From NCBI GenBank assembly GCA_033439795.1, contig JAUTDP010000012.1, forward strand, positions 1,798,001 through 1,862,000: a stretch of 64,000 bases of DNA, in the 5' to 3' direction. The stretch comes from Sordaria brevicollis (Eukaryota > Ascomycota > Sordariomycetes > Sordariales > Sordariaceae). A model generated the notes under the pieces. It did no database searches. It had not been told where the DNA came from and worked only from the letters and a program-made list of their open reading frames with translations. A program made the position numbers and the translations under genes. Shown here one piece after another: positions 20,592-32,383 of this stretch. How positions within the stretch are numbered: position 1 is the stretch's first letter; every line of letters begins with the position of its first letter.

Positions 20592-23464
20592 GACTGACGT
20601 GGTTGTAGATGATGATGATGATGACGATGCTGGTGTAGAGTAGGCGGTGTCAATGGTATCGGGCACTCGTGATGCGCTTCGGTTATTCGTTTTCTGGCAG
20701 TGAGTCAAGGCAGTCGTAGAGGTTGTAGTAGAGAAGTCGTCGTTCGTCTCGGGGTTCTGGTGGTGTTGGTTGGGTTGAAGTTTCCAAAATGTTTAATCTC
20801 GACCAATGTCGATCAAGAAACTATGTACCTACCTATAGGTAGGTAAGGACGGGAGTACTGGACCTGCTTGAGGCGGCCGCTGCGAGAGGAAGGCAAAGAA
20901 CAAAAGGTGAACAGTGACGCTCGTGCACGTTTTCCCTTGAATGAAACAAGGAAGATCAACGGATAGACTCAGCCACGGGATTGATGAGGAGACAAGGCCA
21001 TTTTAATACGGTTGTCTATGAATGGCAACAAACAAAGCAGTCCCAAGGCCTTGGTCACCTTGGTCACCTTGGTGAGTGGGTATGAAGTCACTGGCGATGT
21101 TTTAGCGACGCCATCAGAGCGCCATCCAGAGCGCCATTCTGGTCATCAATGCCCTTCTGGCCCTGTCGATATCGGCGGAAACACTGCCGATTTGCATCCC
21201 CTGGAAATGCACAAGGATCCCCCAAGGGTCGCTAAATTGGTGCTGATCGGTTCCAGCCAGAGCCAGCCCACATCGGCGGCTCCACACGTGCCGCTTTCAG
21301 GGCCTCACTGGACTCCGGCTGTTCCACTGGAGAGCTGAGCCCCAAACGGATGCCACTATTCGCGGCCCTGTTGGTGAGCATGTGCTTCTTGGAAAGACAA
21401 GATGTGGAAATGACAAGTCGACGTCCTTCCACGTATTATTCTCCAAAGGAAATTGATCGAAGAGACCTGGGAACAGGGAGAATTCGAGGAGGTGGCACAG
21501 TCGCCAAACGGGAAAGAGAATATGCCCGAGGACTGGAAAGAGCAAGTTCGTTGAGGTTCTCACAATCGGGCACGACAGAAAGGAACCACGGAGTTTCCCA
21601 GCGGGGTTCGGGGACCTGTCAATCACCTAAAACTTCCGAGCCTCCGCTGTCCCCGCCCTGTGCCGCTGCGGGCGCCTCGCCGGGTCGTGCCTGCTTGGGC
21701 CATTCTGTCAGCGTCTCCAGCTGCCAAGCTATCGTCGTCACCTCATCAATCGCCGTGTTTCACCGAGGTCTACGACGAGGGTTGGTTATCCACCGTGATG
21801 CTACCACCTAACCGCGCGTCTCACTCGAGGGCTCAAGGTGAGAAGCTGACAGAAAGCTTCTTGATGAGCGCGCGCCTATTTCGAGACGGGTCTTTTTTCA
21901 TGCTTACCTCATAGGAGACATGTCAACAAGGAACCATCAGTCACATCAAATGTTCGCCGTTACCATGGCAACCAAGACGGACACTAAAAAGGGGTGAACA
22001 AACATTGGACACTCCAACAACAGGAACACTCGTGAGCTCAGTGATACTGATTACCTGAATCCAGTGATGCGAAATCAACGCCATGTCTAGAGGTACTTAG
22101 ACACGCTTTACCTTTCAAGCATCTTAGAGTTAAGAGAACCAAAGGCACTGCATAATTTCAGTCAACCGTCAAGGAAGGTGCCAAACGCTTTTATCCATGG
22201 GTTGATACGCCCCGAGTCGGTCTGGACGGTACTTGAAACAAGATCTCACTTTGATCTAAGCTCTGCAAACTGAAGTCTCAATTTTCTGACAGTCACCAGA
22301 TAAAATATCAGGCAACATGAACACACCCGCCCGAGTTCAACCCCCCTCGATGACCTGGCTCGGATATGGATCGGAGAACGACGTCCTAGGCGGAAGCCAG
22401 GCAAGCGGCGGAGGTCATGAGGAGGAAACTGTTGTTGAGAGGGAAGGAGCGTTCAGAAGGACTCCTGCGAGGGGTTTCGGTTGAGGTGCGCCTGGTGAAC
22501 CATTGGAAAGACTACCTACGAACGTTCCTTCCTCAAGTGAGAAGATTCGCAACTTTCGAGATAAGGGCGAAACCTCAGCTGCCTACCGATATCAGCGACC
22601 GGGTGACTGAGTCTTCGGTTCCTTCTCCATTTGGTCCGAACTTTCAATGCCTGGAACATCACGAGCCAGTGCCTAGCAGTGGAGTTGCAGCTTTATTCGG
22701 AGACCGACTTCAACGAAACAGGCAGCACGCGTCACTCGAGACCCTCTTGCCTGTTCGGAGCATGGAAGTTCCTTCTCGCGAGCCTTTGAGAGACCAGACG
22801 TTATTAGTCACACCTGTTCACGAGAACCTTTTCGGCCGCTTTCAGTTGCACGAGATCGAGGACGGTGACAATGACGAAAGCTGAGTTTCACCATCGGACA
22901 TATCGTGACCACCTCCGGATGGCATTACGGGCAAGACTTGCGGGTGGAAGTGTCACTCGAGGCATCCCACGTCACAAAACCTGCTCTGTTTGAGGTAGCA
23001 GGAACAAGAAAGGGCAGTCGCTCACCTTGTGAATGAGAGAACAGCCGTCTTCTCAACGGGACCGAGGTTCTGCCTGCCTCAACCGAGTTCCTGCTTCATG
23101 TACGGGTTGTAAGGAGAGTCACGAAGGCCTCTTGTTCGAAACAAGGCCACCCGTGACTCACTCCAGTAACCAATGCTCCTTTCCCGGATACCATAGTTTG
23201 TTGCGATTAGGCAGCCCATTGCGTGGGGGGAACTGAGCTTGCTGGCTGTCCCTTGACGTTATAATGGAATTCACCCCTTCAACTCCCTCTCCTTTCACTT
23301 CCCATCACCATCCTCCTACTTTGTCTTTCTACATACCCATCCACCTATCATCTTGTCACACACGCTTCCAACTGTTTGTTCGAGAGACACATCTCATCAC
23401 GTCAACTTGACACCTTCGACCCCCTCAGTGTATGCCCTTATTCAAAAAGGCATCATCAGTCGCC
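20592..23464. other. Long intergenic region, no assured gene
   Basis: The left end is the promoter of the AhpC/TSA gene. Near 21,045-21,075 an imperfect repeat of CCTTGGTCAC occurs. Two frames deserve mention but are not called as genes. A 55-codon frame at 22317-22484 (+) starts MNTPARVQPPSMTWLGYGSE. A 155-codon frame at 22417-22884 (+) overlaps it in another frame. Neither shows a recognisable domain, and no convincing splice joins them. Confidence 0.4.
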
Positions 23465-24988
23465 ATGGGTTCCATCTACCAAGTCCAGTCCAAGCTCCGC
23501 GAGGATCTTGGCCTCCACAAGGTCCAGGCCGTCCGCAAGCCTGGCCGCAAGGTCGATGGCACCAGGGCGTACGTCAGTGCGATGGCTCGCTACGGGTTCA
23601 ACCCTACCGAGAAATCCAGGTACTTTCACTTGAAGAAGACCGACCTCACCAAGGAGTTTCAGCGTCCCGGCTACACTCGTCACTGGGAGCAGCTGGTCAA
23701 GGCACCCGAGGAGCTCACCGACGATCCTCAGAAAGACAACGAGCCCGTTCCTGCCGAGGATCAGCAGTACGACACCGAGTATCTCTGCGAGATTGGTATC
23801 GGCACCCCGCAGCAGAAGGTCAAGCTTGACTTTGACACTGGCTCTGCCGATCTTTGGGTGAGTATTCCATCTTGTCGCTCTGTCGTTCGGCATGACACTG
23901 ACTGCTATTCACTTAGGTCCGCTGCCGCGATGCGTCCCTTCTTCACCATGCCGACAAGAAGTTTGACCCCAAGAAGTCAGAGACTTTCCAGGAGAGCAAG
24001 ACCGACCAGACCTGGAAGATCCAGTATGGTGATGGAAGCACCGCCTCGGGCACCGTCGGTACGGACGTCATCACTGTCGGTGGACTTCAGATCAAGAACC
24101 AAGCCATCGAGCTCGCCACCAAGGTATCCAGCGCCTTCTCCTCTGGTGAAGCTGACGGGCTTCTTGGGCTTGCCTTCTCCACGATCAACACCATCGAGAG
24201 CGATGGCAAACCGGATCCACAGCCCACGCCTGTCGAGAACATGATCAGCCAGGAGGATATCCCCAAGGACGCCGAGCTGTTCACCTCCGCCTTCTACAGC
24301 GCTCGCGATGATAAATCAGGGGAGAAATCCTTCTACACATTCGGCTGGATCGATCAAGAACTCGTTGACCAGTCCGGAGAAAAGGACATCACCTGGACGC
24401 CTATCGACAACTCGGAGGGTTTCTGGAAGTTCCCCAGCGAGAGCGCTACAGTCAACGGCGAGACTGTTTCTGTGAGTGGAAACACTGCAATTGCTGATAC
24501 TGGCACCACACTGGCGCTCGTCTCAGACGAGGTTTGCAAAGCGCTCTACGCCAAGATCAAGGGCTCAACGTACAGCTACCGTTACCAAGGCTACCTAATC
24601 CCAAGCGCGATTACGGCTGATCAGCTTCCTGACCTGACTGTTGCCGTTGGTGACAAGCAGTTTGTCATTCAGAAGGAGGATCTCTTGCTGGCGCCGGCCG
24701 ATAAGGACCATTGGTATGGCGGTGTTCAGTCGAGGGGCACTATGCCTTTCGATATTTTGGGCGATACATTCCTCAAGTCCATCTACGCTGTGAGTACCTC
24801 CATCCGCAAGGTAGTGAAACTGGTGCTAACACTGTGAGCAGATCTGGGACCAGGGCAATAACCGCTTTGGGGCTGTTCCCAAGATTGAGAAGAGCCAAAA
24901 CACTGAGTTCCCGACTGAGCCCGACTCACCGCCCGAGGGCGATTCACCTGATCCCGACCCATATTCGGGAGGGAAACGGTCTCTATGA
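23465..24988 (+). CDS. Pepsin-like aspartic protease (A1 family) lacking a visible signal peptide
   Basis: Exons 23465-23857, 23917-24789 and 24842-24988 give 470 aa. The introns are 59 and 52 nt, with GTGAGT donors and TAG/CAG acceptors. Both active-site motifs are intact: FDTGSADLW (D124) and ADTGTTL (D325). The flap string QYGDGSTASG and a late FDILGDTFLKSIYAIWDQG are also present. Start choice: CGCCATGG at 23465 is a strong context. An in-frame ATG at 23432 would add 11 residues (MPLFKKASSVA) in a poor context. Neither start gives a hydrophobic signal sequence, unlike secreted aspergillopepsins. A propeptide-like region (MARYGFNPTEKSRYFHL) is present. The C-terminus is acidic and Pro-rich (PDSPPEGDSPDPDPYSGG) with no GPI signal. 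Probably an intracellular or unconventionally exported protease; the substrate is unknown. Confidence 0.88.
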
Positions 24989-27900
24989 TAATGTCGCCCA
25001 TTCAGCATTATCACGTGTAAGTTGAGAGAGAGTTCTAGGTGTTCATTATCTGAGGGACGCTCGTGAGGAGGATGCCAGTTTTATTGATGTCTTGATTCGT
25101 ATGGAAATGGCGGCTTGATGGTGGATGAAGTGCGCTATGTTGAGCACTTTGTAACTTGAGTGCACGTTGAGGAACATCCAGTATTACCTATAAGACTAGT
25201 GGCTATTAGTTACTCACCCAATCTCAACTCTGATTCTTCACAATAAAGTTCCAATAAAGCAAATGTGCAGATTTTCGATGTGGTTGTGCCCTGCATCGTA
25301 AACCGCACCGTGAGTGGTGTACGCTTTGAATCAGAGATGATGAAACTTGAACTACCTTGCTACAAACTTTTCACTGCTGAGCTTGCGTATCAATCATTCT
25401 CATATCATGAGCATTCACTTTGTTGTGTCAGACTGGCGTTCGAGTGCTTTCTGTCACCAGCTTCACAACATTTTCCTGAGCTCAAACAGTTTGAAGTGAT
25501 TGGAATGACTTCCGGGCCTTTTCACACGTGGCATATTTGATCTTGACACGAACAACAACCCTAGCACAGGACCGTTCTCAAGTTCAGCAGTCTTATGCGT
25601 CAATATCTTTCGTACGTGAGTGTATCACCTTGTGAATCAAATCCATGCTGAATCAAGTAGGGTATATAGCTACTACCTAAGACGCCGTGAGTAGCTTACC
25701 TCCTTTGTTGTTTGTTTTTGCGTCGACAAAATGATCCTTATATACGTTTGAACAAGGATAGCTGACTCCCGTCAGGAGAAAAGCTGTGTTTGGGTTGGGT
25801 TGGGTTGGGTAGGTTTGTTGTAGTAGTGTAGTAGCTTTTGAGGATAAAACGACGGTGGATATTTCGTTGGTTTTTGTAGACGTTAGTATGTGTTTCTTAT
25901 ATGCTGAGGAGGTTTGGTGAGGCCACGGGATGTTATTTGTCTCTCAGTCAGTTAGTTGTGTCAGTCTGTTACCAAGTGGGTATGGTAGAGGTGGGGATGG
26001 CAAATGTAAGATATCCAGTTGTAGACTTTTTTGTGGTTATGGCAGACTCTTTTATTTACTAGTGGCGATCGATGACATGCTGTTCTGAAGAGAGAAGGAA
26101 AAGGACTACGAGATTGTTGATGGTCCTAAGCCAAAGTTCTCACACTACACCCGACTTTCACAGTATATCCAAGATGGAGGGAGGATTTAAGGTTGGCCAA
26201 GACTGATGGATGAATTAATCTATACCTTGTGGCATATTTCTCAGTTAGTGTATATTCTTCTGAAGGCGCGTAAATAGTCTTGGCTTAGGTTCATGCTTGT
26301 TGTTGTTGTCATGAAATGTCTGTTTATATGAGTCGCATGTAGTAAACAGCTTAACCTGGAGTTGTTCGACGGGGTTGTAAAGATCTCTGATTCGATTAGC
26401 GAATTTAGTCATTTTGGCTTTAGGAAACTTTGTATTCAATGAAGGACCCAAGAACATCGTCTGATGCCGTCTCATGAGAAAAGGCCCGAGTGACCGCGGC
26501 TTTAGATGGCTTTGTGTTTCACCTGGGACCCTTGATGACATACGTAGCTCTGAGCTTCAACTTGACGTCGACGAAGCTCTCGGTGTGGGCTTCATGCTAG
26601 GAAGGAGCTGGGAATTTTGAGCCGTTTCTTGCGAGAGCTCTGGACCAAGTTAGGAAGCAGGTACCTCGAAGATGATAGCAATGTGGTGGATGAAGGAAGT
26701 ATCGGGTTCATAGCTCCATGATCACTGATCAGGCCACAAACTCTAATGCCCCGCTGCCCAAACATTTTCCTCGCCCTTCGCTGTAACTGCTGTGCTACCC
26801 GATGTTCGCTTCAGATGAAAGAGAGCTGGATGCCCAAGTGTTTGAGGATCGAGGCAGCGATAACGGAATGAAACGATAAGAGATGTGAAAAGAAGGAGAA
26901 AGCCTCCGGAAGGGAATGGGGAATGACCATGGTCCATGGGCCATGACGAGAGACACTGTCCCTCATCTCGGGAACGGATCCCGAGAGGGTTGTTATTGGT
27001 TGGGGTTCTTGAAAAGCGATTGGCTAAGGGCAGCATGACAGTCGTTGCTTGTTGTTTCTCGCGACGATTGTCGTGCATCATCGTGCCTTTTTGTTGGCGT
27101 GCATTCTGTCGTGCTTGGGCTTTCTCGGGCTAGTCATTCATATGGCGGTTTAGATGAAAGGGGTTGAGAGGGCTTTTGTCCCGTGGTCCTCGGTAGACTG
27201 TTTGATCAAGAGCATGAAATTGGACATGAGACGTTCTCCCATTTTGAATTATGGATAAAAGCCAAAAGCAAAAGCAGCACTTCTCGGGCAGGAATGAGAA
27301 GTTGAATGGAGTGACATGACGGACGACTATGAGAAGGAGAGCACGAGAGGTCAGTTGTGGAGTTCCATGTAAGAGGATGAGTGCACGAGCCATATTGTGG
27401 CTTTAGCTCCAGGGAAGCTACTAGAGCTGGGGCACCCGGCCGGCAAGGAGCGTGCCAGTTTGTGCAGATCAACAAGGGAAACAGTGAACTGGTCTCAAAG
27501 CGGGATGACTATGACAATCATCCATTGACTTTTTTTCATCTCTACAAAGAGTCTTGAATTATATACTCGAACCACAGCCATATATCCAGAAATTCTTCTC
27601 ACCTCTGTGCCAGTGGGTAGCCATGGTCACGACCACCTCCTAACCAACCTCGAGGTTGACGAGCCCAGAAGCGGGCGGCAAGACCCACTCGAGAGCGTCA
27701 GGTCCCCAGGCTCCCCGCGCCTTCACATTCGATTCCAGGCCTTCCTTGGGCGGTGTCTGGCGAGCTTCCAGGCGGCCAGGCCCCAACCTTCCACTTGGCT
27801 TGCGATTCTGCCCAGCTTTTCCGCCCATATTGCTCCTACCTACCGCCTGCCCGCCCGCCGCGCTACGTAGGCGGGAGCTGTCCTGCTCCTCATCGTAAAT

Positions 27901-28605
27901 AACGACCAAAGAGGGGGTAGTACTTCTTCACAAGTTCACCCTTGTCTTGGGTTCTCCGTCTCTGCTGCGTAATTCCGACTCTTTCTATCGTCCATCCTTT
28001 TGGTTATTCTCAACAGTCCAGTCCAGTCAGTCTTCGACGACATCAAGTTCCACGTTCGACGAGTTTCACATCTTTCCAGCATCGCCTGTTCCCTGCCTTG
28101 TTCCCGTCGCCCGCATCTTTTGTAACCTCTTTTTCTTTCCCCTTGCCCAGCCAACATTCCAGGCCGGCTTTGTTTCTGACCCCCGACTCTTTTTTTTAAT
28201 AATCTTACCCCAACACCAAACAAACCTTTCCCGCCGAGGGATTCAAGGTTGCTCCCTCCCTGCGAGCTTCGGAACTCGAGAACTTTGGACGACGACCCTT
28301 CACACGTCTTTTCAGCACCGCCGGGCGGTTTAAGGACACAGATCCCAAACCGTTCTTTTACATAACACATCTTTCTCCCGAGAGAGAGGACCAACCACAC
28401 GCACCACCACGCTAGAAATAGTCCATCCGACTGGGCCTCCCTGTCCTGACGTCGTCTGGTCCACCAACGCTTAAGCTTGCCGATCACCGACAGCATTACC
28501 ACCGCCGAAGCTTTCTGCCCCCCTTCCATCGGCTGAACAGACCCAACGCGATCGTCCGTATCCTTAATATCCCTACCACCGCGGTCACCTCCAGCAGAAG
28601 AAACA
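24989..28605. other. Long intergenic region: protease 3' flank, non-coding sequence, long 5' UTR of the Btz gene
   Basis: No gene was recognised. A (TTGGG)4 repeat lies at 25790-25810. Scattered frames of up to about 235 codons (28643-27936, minus) are antisense to the pyrimidine-rich leader of the next gene and lack motifs. The roughly 650 bases before 28606 are C/T-rich and look like a long 5' UTR. Confidence 0.45.
25790..25810. repeat. TTGGG pentanucleotide repeat
   Basis: Four tandem TTGGG units in intergenic sequence. It resembles a G-rich simple repeat rather than the TTAGGG telomere unit. Confidence 0.75.
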
Positions 28606-30825
28606 ATGGCTTCTACACACGCGCCTAGACGCAGAAAGGTCATCGGTCAACGTCGCAGGGTTGAGGACGAGGGAGAAGAGGAGGGCCCTGATGCCTTGGA
28701 CCTCGACGATGACTCGGTCACAGAAGGATCCATCGCAAGCGACGACCACGACCTCGCTGATAACGACAGCGACACTAGTAACGTCGATGAGGTTTCTCCT
28801 TCCTCCCCAAAACTTCACAAGCATGTCGGCAATGGAGCCGCGAAAGCTGGAACGAGGCGCCGCGCGAGCGACACATCTGCCGTCAAGTCTGAGGAGAAGC
28901 CAACCGTGACGGATACCGAAATCATGCTACACGGACTATCACTAGCCAACAAGGATGGCGAGGTTGAGGAAGTCGACTTCGATGAAGCTCAACATGACGA
29001 AGACGCTGAGAAAGGCTCTACTGCTAAGGACTCCGCCGCGCCTGTTGTCGTGAGCTCGAGCTCTGTCGCAAAGCAGTCGCGCGTCCCCCCACACGAACAG
29101 AAACGGCGGTCGGAACATGAAGAATACCGGAGGAAAAGGGACGAAGACCCAACGTTTGTGCCCAACCGGGGTGCTTTCTTTCTACACGATCATCGACACG
29201 CTGGACCTGCTGCGAACGGCTTCCGCCCATTTACTCGACCAGGTCGTGGAAGGGGTGGTGGACGGGGTGGTGGACCTGTGGGCCTCTTTACCCCTATGAA
29301 GTGAGTTTGGCTGATACCATTGCGCCTCTGGTGATGCTCTAATACTGACTGTTGCTATAGTCCTCCCAACAACCCAGCCGATCCGACAACGAGCGGTCCG
29401 TGGGCTCACGATATGCACGAAGAGGTCGCTGGCCCTCGCCCTCAACGACAACAGCAGCAGCCCAGGTATATGCCCGACAATGAAGGTCCTCCGAACGGAA
29501 ACGGTGTTATACATAACGCGCCATTGAGCAATACCCATATCAACCGGGCTATGTCTTGCGTCAAGACCCTGGGCAACGTGACCGTCCGGGTCTTCATCCC
29601 CAACATCGGCCTCGGTCCCAAAACGTTTCCTGGCATTTCCTTGAAACAGTATACAAAACTCCCCGATCACCGTCCGCCTCTCCGAAGGGACAAGCCTGTC
29701 AGGATCTCCATACCAGACCACAGCTTCCCTGTGATGCCTCGCTACATCTTCCCGGCTGCCGACAGATCATTTATCTTCATTCCGCGGGCCTTGCGCCCCA
29801 ACAACCAGCGCGGTCGTGGCAAGGGACCACGTTCCGTCTATGGCTCCATTGGGGGCTTCTCTCGCAGAACCAGTGTGTTTGGCGGAAGCTACTACGGTAG
29901 CGCCTATTCACCTAGCATCGCCATGAGTCGACGATCATCCATTGGCAGAGACTTCATGATGTCGCCGACTGGCTCTGTTATCTCCCGCCCTCCCCTTCCT
30001 GTTGACGCCAACAGACCTGTTGTCCGTCTACCACCGCATGCGCAGCAACAGCCGACAATGATTGCAAACCAAAGCATGCCTATGATGGAGCCGTCTATCA
30101 ACAACCTCCCACAGCCGCAAACACACCCACTTCCCCAGAAGCCTGCTTTCCAAGATGGCAGTGCAAACGCCCTTCCCATACATCAGCCGCGTCCTCAGCA
30201 GCCGGTGTCGGTTGAGAACATCGAGATGCCCGCGCAACCAACGGCCGCTGCGCCTCCAGCTTATCAACAAGCTTTCCACCAGCAAGTACCTCCCCAACTG
30301 GAGTCGCATGCTCGGAACCCGTCATTCCAGTCCCAAGTTTCGACAACTCCGCTTTCGCAAATTCCCGAGCGCGCTATTCATGCGGCTCCATTCCAGCCCA
30401 ACAACTTCGCACAGCCCGGATTCTATGCCCAACCAGTGCAGATGATGCCTCCCCAGCAGGGATACTACTATCCTCAGGGAATGGGTGCCGATATGCAACC
30501 GAATGCAGCGGCGCCTGCTTTCATCCCGGGAGGGGTGCAGATGCCGCAGCAGATGGCCTACACAACCTCGGGCCAAGTTGATCCGGTTAACTCGCAGGCG
30601 GCTGCGCAGAATGGCGCCTCACAAGGTCCGGTTGCGCAAGAAATCAACGGCATGGTGTACTACTACGATCCGAACACACTTCCCGCCATGGTTACGTACC
30701 CTCAGTATCCGACTGCAGGGCCGACGTACGGAGCTCCGGTTGGGATGGGTGGCATGATGGCTCCTGGGCCGGATGCTTTCTATTATCAACAGCCACAGCC
30801 GGGGATGGTGTACTATGCTCAATAG
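28606..30825 (+). CDS. Btz (CASC3/Barentsz)-domain protein, exon-junction-complex component
   Basis: Exons 28606-29300 and 29361-30825 give 719 aa, with a 60-nt intron (GTGAGT ... CTATAG) that splits an Asn codon. The N-terminus is acidic/basic and disordered. The Btz signature lies at about 181-205: DPTFVPNRGAFFLHDHR, the short motif by which Barentsz/CASC3 wraps around eIF4AIII. It is followed by an RG-rich run (RPGRGRGGGRGGG). A second conserved stretch occurs around 290-330 (NVTVRVFIPNIGLGP). The remainder is Pro/Gln-rich, ending MVYYAQ, as in many RNP-granule proteins. Family role: a core exon junction complex subunit linking splicing to mRNA localisation and decay. The assignment rests mainly on the Btz motif. 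Confidence 0.85.
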
Positions 30826-32383
30826 GGGCCGGCATAGCATGCGATGGCTGATTGGGTCAATGAGCAAATGGCTGCTACGGGTGGGAGTGGCTGAGGATAC
30901 CCAAGCGAACCAGATCAAGAGGAGGACCTGCCATCTAAGACCCCAGAGTTCTACTTGTGGTATGGCTGTGGGGAATCAATGCTAATAATGAGGCAAATCA
31001 ATAACGTTCACTCTTGGGTCTATCATCAGCTTTGAAGGACACAGGACTTCTATCATTATCCGGGGCAATCCAACAACGTCACGTATCTACCTATACCTCC
31101 TTAATGCACGACTTCCTTGATCTCCCCACAAGCTGTTGAAGTCCTTGATGATTGCAATGATGGGATGCATTTCTTCTTGTTACACTGGTTACATGTGTTC
31201 TTATATCTATATCCGGTCGGCTGGTTGGCTTTGGTGCGGCAGTACTGTCTTCTTGTCCTTCCCTCTTGTTCGGTGCAAGCGGCGTGATGTTTGGTAGTTG
31301 CTTCATGGTCAATCGAGTTTCTTCTGTACGAAAAATATCATTGCTGGCGACGGCAATTTTCATGTTAGAGGTTTCTTGCGGACAAATACTTGTTTTGCGT
31401 GCCTTGGTTAGATACTCTGTGTTCTTTCCTGAACTTAGTATATCTTATACCAAACTTTTCTGGATTCTCTTTGAACATGTAACCGTGGGTGTCTCAACAT
31501 GGCTTGGGATGAGCTGGTTTATCTCATCAAAAGAGGGCTTTTTCTCCCGAGCCCACTTGTACGATAGTCTGCTTGATCTAATAACGTGTATATGAATTGA
31601 TACCTCTACAAGTTCTACGGATACTAAAAATCACATTGAGTCTCCGAATGTCGGCTTTCAAGAACATCTGGATCACAAACATCGATTTGGGAGCACAAAA
31701 GAGAAGACATCCTAACTTCGAAAGGGGGTTGTCATTGCCGAGGGTTAGGGTCCACTGTGCAAACTTTCACTCGTGTCAGTCCAAGCCCACTGCGACTTCC
31801 ATTTCCAGGGCGTTCTCATATTCCCCGATCCAACCCCACAATTGCGTTCCTTCTCCAGATTCCGAAATTGAACAACGATGGCTGTGCAAGAACGATGGTG
31901 AAAACTGTCCGTTTCAGATGAGTGAAAAACAAGGGCAACGTTGCTTCCTTCTTTCTGGGAAAACACAATTCATGAGTCAAAAGAGCAAAATACGAAGATG
32001 ACACGTTTTGGCTGGTTTTGGTCAGCATCTCCTGGTTTGGGATGTTGGTTGGGGACATTTAGGCTTTGGGGATGGATGGGTTCGGGTTGGGATGGACGGA
32101 CGGGAATGGTAGCCTCTCGAAAACAAAGATATAAACCAACATATCTAGAACTTGACGAATTGAACATTTCTACGTACAAATGATTGTGGGCTTATTTCCA
32201 ATATCAGATTTCACTTGCGCCTTCAAAGAACTCTATCAAGCTATCTCGTCCAGCGGCCTTGGCATCCCCAGAGCTCCATCGCCCGTTCGGTTACTGCGTC
32301 ATAGCATCGACGACGACAACAAGAAAAGGTCAAAACACCAAACAACAGCACGCAAAATAGACACAGGCCCGGAGACATCAAAG
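30826..32383. other. Intergenic between Btz gene and CofD-like gene
   Basis: 3' UTR, spacer and promoter sequence. Frames of at most 134 codons lack motifs and are mirrored on the opposite strand. No RNA gene is seen. Confidence 0.45.

Noticed and set aside
20592..20708. An N-terminal extension of the AhpC/TSA protein by 39 residues
   Set aside because: The open frame upstream contains no ATG; the extension would need a TTG start, which fungi rarely use.
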